From positions 1 to 52,072 of the forward strand of contig JBMFVP010000005.1 in the NCBI GenBank assembly GCA_049965935.1: DNA of 52,072 nucleotides, written 5' to 3'. A program made the position numbers and the translations under genes. This stretch comes from Thermocladium sp049965935. Its GTDB lineage: Archaea; Thermoproteota; Thermoprotei; Thermoproteales; Thermocladiaceae. This document shows positions 16,389 through 25,376 of this stretch, piece after piece. Positions within the stretch are counted from its first letter, which is position 1. Each line of letters starts with the position of its first letter. A model generated the notes under the pieces. It ran no database searches. It was not told where the DNA came from and saw only the letters and a program-made list of their open reading frames with translations.

Positions 16389-17957
16389 TTATCTGACTAT
16401 TGTCCTTGCCTGTTCCCTTAGGAAGTTAAGCAAATAATAAGGACCATTAACTCCCCTACCTGTGGCTCCACTGGCCTTCCAACCCGTAAAGGGTTGTGCA
16501 CCAGGCCATGCACCGGTCGTGGCGCCGCCTCTCCTATTAGCATATACAACACCAAACTCTATATTATCAAAGAAATAATTTACCTCATTCATATCTTCAC
16601 TGAATATTCCAGCAGTGAGTCCATACTCTGTATCATTAGCCTTAAGAAGAGCATCATCTAATGTAGTGAAGGAATCCACTAAAATAATGGGAAGGAATAA
16701 CTCTGTATACCACAAGTAATTACCCTGCGGCACATTTACGAGTATTGTTGGCTCCACATAATAGCCCCGGCTAAATTCGCCATTATTCAATACCTTACCA
16801 CCATGGAGAACCTTACCACCAGCCCGCACGGCATCTTCAATATACTTAACATAATTCTCCTGCGCTGATTTATTTATGACTGGACCCATGAACACATCCC
16901 TATGACGCGGATCACCAACCTTTATTGTCCTTGTCTTCTCGAGCAGTCTAGAAATGAATTCGTCATAAATGTTCCGCTGAACATAAACTCTAGCTGCTGC
17001 TGAGCATTTTTGACCATCAAAGCCGAAGGCAGCTCTCATTACGCCTTCAGCTGCCTTATCTAGATCAGCCTTTGAGGTGATTATAACCGGGTTCTTACTG
17101 CCCATCTCTAGAACTATTGGCTTAGGCCAGGGCTGTGATTGAGTGAATCTTCTATAGAGTCTCATACCAACGTCCCTAGAGCCGGTAAAGGCTATCCCGG
17201 CCACCTTTGGATTGGCAACAATGGCGTCCTCAAATGCCTCTCCGGACCCTGTGACTAGGTTTATGGCACCACTAGGCACGCCTGCCTCTATCATTAATTC
17301 ATAGAGGGAAACTGCAGATAATGGTGCCTCGCTGGTTGGTTTCCAAACTGCAGTATTACCGGTGAGGAGAACGCCTGTTAGCATTCCCTTGGCCAATGCC
17401 ATCGGGAAATTAAATGGGGAAATGACTGCCCACGCACCATATGGTTTCATGACACTAAGGGGCTCTTCTCCCGGCACTGGGGATGACATGGGTTCCTCAT
17501 ATCCATTCATCTTAGTCATCAAATCAGCATTATATCTTAGTACATCTATCATCTCATAGACCTCTGCAAGAGCTTCGAACCTATTTTTACCGACCTCATA
17601 AGTGATTATGGCGGCTAGTCTAAATCTATTCTTCTCTATTAAATCAGCGAGTTTCCTCATTACCTTAACTCTGTTTCTCCAATCCTCCTTTGACCATTCC
17701 TTGAAGGCCGTTATAGCTGAATCAAGGGCCTTAGTGAATTCAGGGGCGCCACCTCTTTGGAATCTTCCTATCAATATATTGGTATCTATTGGGCTTCTTT
17801 TCTCAAACGTGTGTCCTACGGATGCGCCTTTACCATTAATATAGATTGGCCATTCTCGGCCCAGAATATCTTTGACATCCTCTAACGCTTTTTCGTATAA
17901 TGGGTGAATTCCCTCATCTGCCATTATGGATACGTAAGTTATTTTTTTCTCAGTCAT
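16389..17957 (-). CDS. Aldehyde dehydrogenase, 1-pyrroline-5-carboxylate dehydrogenase type
   Basis: A 522-residue NAD(P)-dependent aldehyde dehydrogenase. The catalytic cysteine is in FGFDGQKCSAAARVYV, a segment characteristic of P5C dehydrogenases, which oxidise glutamate semialdehyde to glutamate. The general-base glutamate is in IVLEMGSKNP and the Rossmann turn is FTGSRDVG. PFNFPMALAKGM and WKPTSEAPLSA are also family-typical. An upstream ATG at 18011 would lie upstream of the TATA box (GCTTATAAAAT, 17978-17988), so ATG 17957, about 27 bases after the TATA, is preferred. A perfect palindrome at 17987-18009 abuts the TATA. Succinate-semialdehyde or other aldehydes are alternative substrates. 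Confidence 0.85.
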   Translation of the reverse strand: MTEKKITYVSIMADEGIHPLYEKALEDVKDILGREWPIYINGKGASVGHTFEKRSPIDTNILIGRFQRGGAPEFTKALDSAITAFKEWSKEDWRNRVKVMRKLADLIEKNRFRLAAIITYEVGKNRFEALAEVYEMIDVLRYNADLMTKMNGYEEPMSSPVPGEEPLSVMKPYGAWAVISPFNFPMALAKGMLTGVLLTGNTAVWKPTSEAPLSAVSLYELMIEAGVPSGAINLVTGSGEAFEDAIVANPKVAGIAFTGSRDVGMRLYRRFTQSQPWPKPIVLEMGSKNPVIITSKADLDKAAEGVMRAAFGFDGQKCSAAARVYVQRNIYDEFISRLLEKTRTIKVGDPRHRDVFMGPVINKSAQENYVKYIEDAVRAGGKVLHGGKVLNNGEFSRGYYVEPTILVNVPQGNYLWYTELFLPIILVDSFTTLDDALLKANDTEYGLTAGIFSEDMNEVNYFFDNIEFGVVYANRRGGATTGAWPGAQPFTGWKASGATGRGVNGPYYLLNFLREQARTIVR

Positions 17958-17986
17958 TAATTTTGGGTAATGCAACCATTTTATAA

Positions 17987-18009
17987 GCGTTATCAGTACT
18001 TGATAACGC
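17987..18009. promoter_or_regulatory. Perfect 9-bp inverted repeat, likely operator
   Basis: GCGTTATCA, five bases (GTACT), TGATAACGC. The repeat abuts the upstream side of the aldehyde dehydrogenase TATA box (complement of 17978-17988), covering where the BRE would lie, and is about 65 bases before the divergent isomerase gene. Position and symmetry suggest a dimeric regulator controlling the aldehyde dehydrogenase promoter, perhaps both promoters. The regulator is unknown. Confidence 0.6.
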
Positions 18010-18073
18010 ATGATAATATGAGATTTTAAATAATGGCGTTAATAATTAAAACGAGATACGTTGGCAGCATTAC

Positions 18074-19015
18074 ATGGATCTCCGAGATTACGAGAAGTGG
18101 CCAGCAATATCCAAGTCGGTATATGAATCAATAGAAGCGAGGGCGCCATTTAAACCATCGTCGATATTGATAACTGGAATGGGAGGGTCTGGAATAGTTG
18201 GAGACACAATTAGGGATTACTTGGGTAATAGGCTGCCGATTCATGTAATTAAAGACACAATGATACCTGACTGGGTTAATGGAAAGACATTGACTATAGC
18301 CATTAGCTACTCTGGAAACACAGCTGAAACACTGTGCAGCGCATTGCTAGCACATGGTAAGGGCTCGCATGTAATTGGAATAACTACCGGCGGAAGGATG
18401 CTTAAGGAATTTAATGAGAGAGGCATAAGCGTTATAACTGTACCTTCAGCCACTGCTCCCAGGTTTGGGTTCCCCCAACTCCTCTATGCTGCTCTCGCGA
18501 TCATCAATAAAGCAATAGGAATAGAGAAGAACGATATAGAGGAAAGCATAGTCGCCCAAGAAAACGCGTTGCGCGATAAATCAATTGCGGCAGATATAGG
18601 CAAACAACTCATTGGTTACGTGCCCTATATATTCGTGGATTCCAAGGTGCAGGGAGTAGCTGTTCGCTTCAAGAATGATTTAAACGAGAATGCTAAGACA
18701 CCCGCAATAGTGGCAACAATACCGGAGGCTGATCATAATGATATAGTAACCTTAATGATGAAACATCCCGTCAAACATATACTTGTGAGGGCTGAACCTA
18801 ACCCTATAATTGATGCCGTTGAAATAGTGTTCAACGATTTCTCGTCACAATTAATTAAAATTGATCTAAGAGGCAATGGTATCCTAGCTAAGGAACTTTA
18901 TGGTATTTCATTGCTTGGAGTGACGACGCTATACATGGCCGATGCCTTAGGCGTAGATCCTGTTAGAACGGACCCAATAGATACATTGAAGAAGAGGATG
19001 GGTAGGTTGTGTTGA
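18074..19015 (+). CDS. Bifunctional phosphoglucose/phosphomannose isomerase
   Basis: A 313-residue SIS-domain isomerase of the archaeal bifunctional PGI/PMI family, interconverting glucose-6-P or mannose-6-P with fructose-6-P in the cytoplasm. The first SIS motif is ITGMGGSGIVGDTIRDYLG (about residues 33-51), the sugar-phosphate-binding serine segment is AISYSGNTAETLCSA (about 77-91), and PSATAPRFGFPQL (about 124-136) with EADHNDI (a catalytic histidine) are family landmarks. The gene starts 65 bases from the palindrome shared with the divergent aldehyde dehydrogenase. It overlaps the downstream prepilin peptidase gene by seven bases. Confidence 0.9.
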   Translation: MDLRDYEKWPAISKSVYESIEARAPFKPSSILITGMGGSGIVGDTIRDYLGNRLPIHVIKDTMIPDWVNGKTLTIAISYSGNTAETLCSALLAHGKGSHVIGITTGGRMLKEFNERGISVITVPSATAPRFGFPQLLYAALAIINKAIGIEKNDIEESIVAQENALRDKSIAADIGKQLIGYVPYIFVDSKVQGVAVRFKNDLNENAKTPAIVATIPEADHNDIVTLMMKHPVKHILVRAEPNPIIDAVEIVFNDFSSQLIKIDLRGNGILAKELYGISLLGVTTLYMADALGVDPVRTDPIDTLKKRMGRLC

Positions 19016-19695
19016 TTCAACGAGCAGCTGAATTATTTATGGCAGTATCCCTTGGAGCGGCAGCTGTTCAAGATATACATAATAGAATGATAAATGACCT
19101 AACGTGGTTCCTTGCCGCCCCCGGAATTGCTTTGTCCATTTGGTTAATAAGTAAGTCACCGCCCTACCTTACTTCGCTGTATTTATTGGATGCTGGAATT
19201 GGAGTTATGCTGGCTATAGCTATATGGATCACGAAGACCATGGGAGAGGCGGATGCGATAGCAATGGGCCTTATACCAATAGCTACGGTTCCACCCACTC
19301 CATTGACTCCACTCAGCGCAGCATTGAATGCTCCAATAATAGCTACGCTGGTTAACAGCATGATTATAACTATACCCTTCATAATATGGAATGTGGCGCT
19401 CAATGTGAAAAGAATGAGCAAATGCCCCGAGCTCAGCAGTGCCACTATGCTGACCCAAATTGCCTATATTATATTCTTGACGTGTGAAAAATCAATACGC
19501 GTCAAGCAAAAGCCATGGGCCTACTCACCCGGCAAATTAAGCGTAAGAATCAGCGATGATGTGGCTCAAGTAACTGAAGATTCCGAGTACATTCTAGTTA
19601 GTTACAATATGCCCTATGTGGCCTACATATTTATTGGCTATATCATGTACATCCTAGTTGGGAACATTATGATTCCCCTAATTAGATTACTCTAA
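19009..19695 (+). CDS. Archaeal prepilin peptidase-like membrane protease (A24 family)
   Basis: A 228-residue polytopic membrane protein with about six hydrophobic segments. It resembles PibD/FlaK-type aspartyl proteases that cleave class III signal peptides of archaellins and pilins. The first catalytic aspartate is in AVQDIHNRMINDLTWF (about residues 21-36) and the second in TMGEADAIAMGLI (about 77-89), matching the D and GxGD/GEAD pattern. The start is GTG within the end of the isomerase gene, so the two are co-translated. The C-terminal part has an extra soluble stretch (CEKSIRVKQKPWAYSPGKLS and onward) before a last membrane segment. No pilin or archaellin gene is seen in the window. Confidence 0.75.
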   Translation: MLIQRAAELFMAVSLGAAAVQDIHNRMINDLTWFLAAPGIALSIWLISKSPPYLTSLYLLDAGIGVMLAIAIWITKTMGEADAIAMGLIPIATVPPTPLTPLSAALNAPIIATLVNSMIITIPFIIWNVALNVKRMSKCPELSSATMLTQIAYIIFLTCEKSIRVKQKPWAYSPGKLSVRISDDVAQVTEDSEYILVSYNMPYVAYIFIGYIMYILVGNIMIPLIRLL

Positions 19696-19780
19696 TCCAT
19701 TTCTAGTTTAGATTAATTAAATATCTTAAGATTAATAATTGATGCCAGTGAGTTTTTAACTAGGACCTATTAAGAATAAT

Positions 19781-20860
19781 ATGCTTATTACACTTTTGCT
19801 GGCCTTGGCGTCCCTAAATGTAGTTCAAGTTAATGGTTCCTTCGTCTTTCTAATAAATGGTACAACATGGATTGGGGAACCGATTGGTAATGGTTCCTAC
19901 GTATTAATGAGCATTAATTCCACTAATGAAGTGATTGCACTCCTCCATAATGATTCTCTTCATGTGATTTACGATACTCAGTTAATAAGGGGAAACCCAT
20001 CATTAATTGCGCCCCTCGAATTCCCAGCTAATCAGTCAAACAATGTAATAGCGGTAACCAATGCATCTATCAATACTTATCTCAGGTTATTTACTGTAGA
20101 TAATCTCAGTGATGGGGAATTAATAGGGCCAAGCCGCAACATAACCTATTTAGGGTATCCACCATACACTATACAATTGGGCAGTGGAACCAATTGTACA
20201 TTGAAAGGTATATCAATTATTTTCCTAACACATCCATCACTTATACCAATACCTGTCTATGTCAATACGGGTCCCAATGTCGAATATATCACTGGAAATG
20301 TAACTATTGACTCAATAAAACCTAATGTCCCAATAAAAGTGCTGGGACCAGATTATGTAATTGAACCACTAGGATCAATCTCCTCGGTAACTTACACTAT
20401 TCAAGTCTGTGTTCCCAGAAACAATTCTTTTGCTCCAATTAATTATATCATTAGGAACATTAGATTCAGCGGAACATATAGATACGCCACATCAGTGCCA
20501 TATAATGATCCCATAACTGGGGTGCCGCTATATAAAATAGGTTGGTGCAGTGATTATGCATACTATGCAGCTAATATGCTGAGAAAACAGGGAATAAACG
20601 CTAGGGTAGCGGTAGGATACATTATAGGGAGCGATGGAAAGGTAACTGGAATGGATTACCATGCATGGCTTGAAGCATCGATGATGAATAATGGATGGAT
20701 AGATATCGAGATAACTCCACCTGAATTAACGCCCACTAGCTCAAGCAGTATATGGAACCCAATGGATACATTAATTGGGTTAATAATATCTGTGCCTGCT
20801 TTAATAGCCCTATTGCTAGCAATAGTAGAGAGAAAATACTCATTAACTTCCTCACCCTGA
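19781..20860 (+). CDS. Secreted, membrane-anchored transglutaminase-like protein
   Basis: A 359-residue exported protein with an N-terminal hydrophobic signal (MLITLLLALASLNVVQVNG) and a C-terminal transmembrane helix (about residues 326-348, LIGLIISVPALIALLLAI) followed by a short charged tail. The extracellular middle has many Asn-x-Ser/Thr sites. A transglutaminase-like core lies near residues 250-320: cysteine in GWCSDYAYYAANMLRKQGI, histidine in DYHAWLEAS and aspartate in GWIDIEITPPE. Such folds act as cysteine proteases or peptide cross-linkers on the cell surface. A TATA box TTTTTAAC at about 19751-19758 lies 27 bases before the ATG. Confidence 0.8.
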   Translation: MLITLLLALASLNVVQVNGSFVFLINGTTWIGEPIGNGSYVLMSINSTNEVIALLHNDSLHVIYDTQLIRGNPSLIAPLEFPANQSNNVIAVTNASINTYLRLFTVDNLSDGELIGPSRNITYLGYPPYTIQLGSGTNCTLKGISIIFLTHPSLIPIPVYVNTGPNVEYITGNVTIDSIKPNVPIKVLGPDYVIEPLGSISSVTYTIQVCVPRNNSFAPINYIIRNIRFSGTYRYATSVPYNDPITGVPLYKIGWCSDYAYYAANMLRKQGINARVAVGYIIGSDGKVTGMDYHAWLEASMMNNGWIDIEITPPELTPTSSSSIWNPMDTLIGLIISVPALIALLLAIVERKYSLTSSP

Positions 20861-21151
20861 AGGAATACAGACCCTAAGGCATGAAGCACTCCTCTTCTTT
20901 GTGCCAGATCAGTTGCCCTCCTTTCTTAGCATTGCAAGCCGTATTCTCACCATCTCTCCATAAAAATGGTCAGAGCGAATCACTGCAAGATTATACGTGT
21001 TCTAAAATCTTTCTACGGTGAAAGACTGGCCTTGTTTTTAAATTCATCGAAGTGCGCCTCCTTATGCATAAGCCTTAAATTCTCAGTTAGTGATACTTTC
21101 GGGGCTTAGTAATTAAAGTTTATAAACGGGGCTAATATATGGTTGCCGTAG
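20861..21151. other. Intergenic region upstream of rpo1N
   Basis: Nearly 290 bases with no credible gene. The RNA polymerase promoter TATA (AGTTTATAAAC, about 21116-21126) lies about 30 bases before the ATG at 21152. Nothing else could be identified. Confidence 0.5.
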
Positions 21152-23836
21152 ATGTCATTAAATCAATCTAAGAATATGGATAGGGATATTCCTTCCAAGT
21201 CGCTGAGCAGAATAAGGTTCGGCATATTATCGCCGGATACTATTAGGAGAATGTCAGTTATGGAGATAACAACATCTGAGACATACGATGAGGCAGGCAA
21301 TCCCGTTAAGGGAGGAATAATGGATAAGAGACTCGGCGTGGCGGAGCCTGAGGCTGTATGTGAAACTTGCGGTAATGATTATAGCAGGTGTCCTGGTCAT
21401 TTCGGTAGGATAGAGTTGGCACGTCCAGTGATTCATCCAGAGTTCGCTAAGCCTATTCATGATCTACTAAGGGCTACCTGTAGAGAATGTGGACGAGTTC
21501 TACTCACTGATCAGGAGATTGAGAGGTATAGAACAAGGCTAGAGAGGCTTAAGAAGCATTGGCGACTCACCAGGGATAGAGTCATCACCAAGATAGTTAA
21601 GAAAGCAATTAGCCGCGATACTTGTCCTCATTGTGGAGCAAAGCAATTAAAGATAAGGCTGGAGAGACCCACTGATTTCTATGAAGAGACGGAGAATCAT
21701 ATAGAAATAAAGATGGATCCAATCAAGATAAGGGAACGATTAGAGAAAATATCTGACTCCGACTTAGAGGTTCTCGGCATTGATCCAAGCTCTGCGCGGC
21801 CTGAGTGGGCTATCCTAACAGTGATACCGGTGCCTCCACCGCAGGTTAGACCATCAATTCAGTTACCAAATGGGCAAATGAGCGTTGATGATTTAACCCA
21901 CAAATTAGTTGAAATAGTTAGAACAAATGAGAAGCTGAGGAACGCGATTGAATCGGGTTCTCCCTCGATGATGGTTGATGATGTGTGGAACCTGCTTCAG
22001 TATCATGTATCCACATATTTCAACAATGAATTGCCTGGTTTACCTCAGGCAAAACATAGAGGGGGGAGACCATTAAAGACATTAGCACAGAGATTAAAGG
22101 GCAAGGAGGGTAGGTTCAGAGGAAGTCTCTCCGGCAAGAGGGTTGACTTCTCTGCAAGAACCGTAATTAGCCCGGATCCGAATATAAGCATAAATGAGGT
22201 TGGGGTACCTATAGATATAGCCAAGGAATTAACAGTGCCTGAATACGTTACTGAGTGGAATATAGACAAGATAAAACAACTGGTTGTGAATGGCCCAGAA
22301 ATATGGCCTGGTGCAATCGAGATAGTGGGGCCGGATGGTAGAAAGCGAAATCTAAAATATGTCAGAGATAGAACTGAGGTTGCTAAGTCAATAGTGCCTG
22401 GTTCAATAGTGTATCGACACTTAATAGATGGGGATATAGTCCTATTTAATAGGCAACCTAGCCTTCATAGAATGTCCATAATGGGCCACATAGCCAAGGT
22501 GCTTCCAGGCAGAACCTTTAGGCTTCACTTAGCAGTGTGTCCGCCGTATAATGCCGACTTCGATGGGGATGAAATGAACCTGCATGTACCGCAAACCGAG
22601 GAGGCGAGAGCCGAGGCTAGGCTTCTCATGCTTGTTCAGAACCACATAATAACGCCAAGGTATGGTGGACCCATTATAGGCGCTAGGCAGGACTACATAA
22701 CAAGTGGTTACTTGCTTACTAGGAAAGATACGCTAATTAATAAGGAGCAATTAATGTATCTATTAGCTGCCGCTAATTATAATGGCGAAATAATGGAACC
22801 AGCCATACAGTATCCTGAGGAGCTTTGGACTGGAAAACAAGTTATATCAATGTTATTGCCGAAGGACCTTAATTGGACCCAGGCCACAGCAATGCGCTCC
22901 ACTTGTAAGGATGCCTATAATTGCTTCACTGATGAATACATAGTTATAATTAATGGTTACATGGCAACCGGGGTCCTAGACAAGAAATCCATAGGAGCAG
23001 AGCAAGTCAATTCCCTTTGGCACACGATAGTGAAGAGGTACGGAAGCGATGAGGCGAGAAAGTGGATTGACGCCACGCTTAGGACAATAATGAGATTCAT
23101 AGATCTTAGAGGGTTCACCATAGGCATGGATTCATTAGAGTTAGGGGAGGAAGCATTCCATGAAATTCACGAGATAGAGAATAAATATGAGGAAGATGTA
23201 AACAAACTTCTAGAGAGCTTCTACGCAAAGACCCTAGAGGCAGATCCAGGATATACTGTTGAAGAGACCCTAGAGAATAGAATAACAATACTCCTCTCCA
23301 AGATAAGGGAAGAAGCAGCAGCGATAATTGATAAATACGTTGATAAGGATTCCGACGCGTATATAATGGCAAAGACAGGAGCAAGGGGTAGCTTAGTGAA
23401 CTTAACTCAAATGATGGCATTATTAGGTCAGCAAACAGTTAGGGGCGAACGATTCAAGAGAGGATTTCTCAATAGAACGCTTTCCCACTTCAACCAAGGA
23501 GACCTGGGACCCGAGGCTAGAGGATATGTCAGGTCCAATCTAAGAAGTGGACTGACGCCGATAGAGTACTTCTTCCATGCTGCAAGTGGCAGAGATGGAC
23601 TAGTTGATACAGCAGTGAGAACATCGCAAAGTGGGTATGCCCAACGACGATTGATAAATGCAATGCAAGACATGTATGTATCATATGATGGGACAGTACG
23701 AACGTCCTCGGATCTCATAGTTCAATTTAAATACGGCGATGATGCGGTAGATCCATCGAAGAGCGATCATGGCTCAATAAACGTAGATGATATTATAAAG
23801 AGAGCACAAACAATTAAAATCACAAAGGAGCAATAA
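21152..23836 (+). CDS. rpo1N: DNA-directed RNA polymerase subunit A' (Rpo1N)
   Basis: The 894-residue N-terminal part of the split archaeal largest subunit. Zinc-binding segments are CETCGNDYSRCPGHFG (about residues 69-84) and CRECG...CPHCG (about 110-160). GKRVDFSARTVISPDPN lies in the switch/rudder region. The catalytic NADFDGDEMNLHVPQTEEA is near residue 466, with the three Mg-binding aspartates. The subunit ends after the funnel/bridge-helix region (RTSQSGYAQRRLINAM), as normal for A'. The partner A'' gene, often adjacent in archaea, is not downstream here; a PhoU-like regulator follows after 365 bases. Confidence 0.98.
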   Translation: MSLNQSKNMDRDIPSKSLSRIRFGILSPDTIRRMSVMEITTSETYDEAGNPVKGGIMDKRLGVAEPEAVCETCGNDYSRCPGHFGRIELARPVIHPEFAKPIHDLLRATCRECGRVLLTDQEIERYRTRLERLKKHWRLTRDRVITKIVKKAISRDTCPHCGAKQLKIRLERPTDFYEETENHIEIKMDPIKIRERLEKISDSDLEVLGIDPSSARPEWAILTVIPVPPPQVRPSIQLPNGQMSVDDLTHKLVEIVRTNEKLRNAIESGSPSMMVDDVWNLLQYHVSTYFNNELPGLPQAKHRGGRPLKTLAQRLKGKEGRFRGSLSGKRVDFSARTVISPDPNISINEVGVPIDIAKELTVPEYVTEWNIDKIKQLVVNGPEIWPGAIEIVGPDGRKRNLKYVRDRTEVAKSIVPGSIVYRHLIDGDIVLFNRQPSLHRMSIMGHIAKVLPGRTFRLHLAVCPPYNADFDGDEMNLHVPQTEEARAEARLLMLVQNHIITPRYGGPIIGARQDYITSGYLLTRKDTLINKEQLMYLLAAANYNGEIMEPAIQYPEELWTGKQVISMLLPKDLNWTQATAMRSTCKDAYNCFTDEYIVIINGYMATGVLDKKSIGAEQVNSLWHTIVKRYGSDEARKWIDATLRTIMRFIDLRGFTIGMDSLELGEEAFHEIHEIENKYEEDVNKLLESFYAKTLEADPGYTVEETLENRITILLSKIREEAAAIIDKYVDKDSDAYIMAKTGARGSLVNLTQMMALLGQQTVRGERFKRGFLNRTLSHFNQGDLGPEARGYVRSNLRSGLTPIEYFFHAASGRDGLVDTAVRTSQSGYAQRRLINAMQDMYVSYDGTVRTSSDLIVQFKYGDDAVDPSKSDHGSINVDDIIKRAQTIKITKEQ

Positions 23837-23920
23837 TAGAAATGGATAATTATTTACAATGAAATAATTATCTTTATTATTTAATCAAAACCTATTTCCT
23901 TTAGTCTAGCGGCGTTGGCT

Positions 23921-24062
23921 TTACTGCTTCTCAGACCTAGATCCGTCTTCCTCATCCGCATCGTTGGTCTCCTTGGGATCAAGTGCCCTCGTGCGGTTTG
24001 CAGAGAGCCTCTCATAGTCGCTTATTCCCAGTCCCAAGGGAGTAGACCCAGCTAGCAGTCAA
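23921..24062 (-). ncRNA. Candidate structured non-coding RNA of unknown family
   Basis: On the minus strand a TATA box (GGTTTTTATAAC, complement of 24084-24095) lies about 27 bases before position 24062. The following 140 bases are GC-richer than their surroundings and can form nested helices. The ends pair (24055-24062 with 23921-23927: TTgACTGC with GCAGTAA). An inner long-range helix pairs 24032-24048 (GGTCTACTCCCTTGGGA) with 23966-23978 (TCCCAAGGAGACC) apart from small bulges. Short reading frames exist but lack good starts. It does not show SRP, tRNA or obvious RNase P motifs. The region lies between rpo1N and a PhoU-like gene, antisense to neither. Confidence 0.35.
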
Positions 24063-24201
24063 GGCAAAAATGTACCTCACTATGTTATAAAAACCTCCAT
24101 GGGATCGCCCATCCTCTTCAGTGATGAAGGAGACCTCCACCTCCCTTAAACCCCCAATTATTTTAAAAATTTAAATTAAGCAAAAAGGAGCCTAAGCCTG
24201 G

Positions 24202-25203
24202 ATGCCTAAGGGAAGTAGTACCGATGTAAGAAAGACACAGTCGCTTGGAAAGTCATCAATAGGAGTTACGATCCCGAAGAATTGGGCTGACGCTATAGGA
24301 CTGGGACCGGGTTCACCTGTATATCTAGAGCTTAGAGATGAGGGTATCTTAATAAGACCTATAGCCAAGGAGACCCAACGCAGCAGCAGTATTCATGTCA
24401 CTACAGAATCATCTATCGATGGCATTCTAAGAATGGTAATAAGCTCTTACTTAAGGGGCGATAATTTCATAACTATTAAGTTCGATAAAGCCAATTCCCT
24501 AACTAAGGATACCTTATTTTCAGCCATTAAGTCAAAGTTAGCTGGAATAGAGCTAATAGAGGAGAACCCAACTGAGGCCCGAGTGAATATCCTTTCAGTT
24601 CAAACCCAACTACCGTTGAGCAAATTAATGCATAGAATGTGGTTAACAGTGAGGGGAATGATGCGGGATTCCCTTGACTTAATTGGAAGTGGCGATGAAG
24701 CCTTAGCTAGGGATGTCACGGCCAGGGATGATGAGGTAGACAAAACATACTTATTAATACATAGGCTAATAAACATGGCAATAGAGGGAAGAATATTGTT
24801 GAGCTCCATATCATTACAGAATAGAATAGAGCTAACCCCATATTTATTGGTTGCTAAATCCGTGGAGCGCAGCGGGGACCATGCCTGGAGAATAGCGCAA
24901 TGGGCACCTCATCTAAATGCACCGAATCATGCTGTGGAGACTGTTAAGAACCTTGGAATACGGGTTCTAGAACTCGGCAATGAAGCGCTGACGGCATTCA
25001 TAGGCAAAAACACAGATATAGCCATGAAAATTCTGGATAAAAGAAATATCCTACTAAACGAGAGAGTAGAGGCCATGGAGGCAATGCATGAAGTCACCAT
25101 GGACTCACGGGGATATATGCTTCTAGTAATAGAATCAATAGGAAGAATAGCTGCATATGCCTTTGATGTGGCCGAGACAACGCTTGATGCATACTCTACA
25201 TAG
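24202..25203 (+). CDS. PhoU-like phosphate uptake regulator with AbrB-type N-terminus
   Basis: A 333-residue fusion. Residues 1-55 form a SpoVT/AbrB swapped-hairpin DNA-binding domain (RKTQSLGKSSIGVTIPKNWA, then PGSPVYLELRDEGILIRP). Residues about 145-330 hold two PhoU-type three-helix repeats with the acidic motif ARDVTARDDEVDKTYLLIHR and the pattern SVERSGDHAWRIAQ. This architecture is common in archaea and links phosphate sensing to transcription. No phosphate transporter genes are near. A TATA-like ATTTAAATTA near 24170-24179 and a possible ribosome site (AAAGGAG, 24185-24191) precede the ATG. Confidence 0.88.
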   Translation: MPKGSSTDVRKTQSLGKSSIGVTIPKNWADAIGLGPGSPVYLELRDEGILIRPIAKETQRSSSIHVTTESSIDGILRMVISSYLRGDNFITIKFDKANSLTKDTLFSAIKSKLAGIELIEENPTEARVNILSVQTQLPLSKLMHRMWLTVRGMMRDSLDLIGSGDEALARDVTARDDEVDKTYLLIHRLINMAIEGRILLSSISLQNRIELTPYLLVAKSVERSGDHAWRIAQWAPHLNAPNHAVETVKNLGIRVLELGNEALTAFIGKNTDIAMKILDKRNILLNERVEAMEAMHEVTMDSRGYMLLVIESIGRIAAYAFDVAETTLDAYST

Positions 25204-25218
25204 ACCAGTCTCCTCTCT

Positions 25219-25372
25219 GCCTTGAGGGGAGTCTCTCGAGATTTGGTTACCTCTATGGTTGCTCTCTGCATTGCGGGAAATAAGTTCCTGCCAAAAATGA
25301 CCGGCAAAGCCAAATATAGCAAACAAGGAGCTTAAAAAGCCTACCCAGCCCTAAAAGGCAAGTGTTATCTGT
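25219..25372 (+). repeat. Dispersed intergenic repeat, copy 3
   Basis: Aligns by eye with the copy at 33841-33990 over its whole length. Shared blocks are CCTTGAGGGG / CCCTTAAGGG, CTCGAGATTTGGTTAC / CCCGAGGATTTTGGTTAC, GGGAAATAAGTTCCT / GGGACTAGTTCCT, TGACCGGCAAAG / TGATCAGCGGG, and CCCAGCCCTAAAAGGCAAG / CCCCAGCCTAAAAGGTGAG with a following CTGTTT / CTGCTTGTTT. It lies between two convergently transcribed genes and directly beside the C/D box RNA candidate. Confidence 0.6.
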
Positions 25373-25376
25373 TTCA

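Noticed and set aside
17958..18011. Upstream ATG for the aldehyde dehydrogenase
   Set aside because: It would be upstream of the TATA box and the palindrome; the added residues are unlike the family.
23897..24050. Short minus-strand reading frames (acidic tail ending SRSEKQ; basic frame ending KEIGFD)
   Set aside because: They overlap each other, lack convincing starts, and the stretch is better explained by RNA structure; no family recognised.
24120..24160. Box C-like GTGATGA upstream of the PhoU-like gene
   Set aside because: No CTGA box within 60 bases on that strand.
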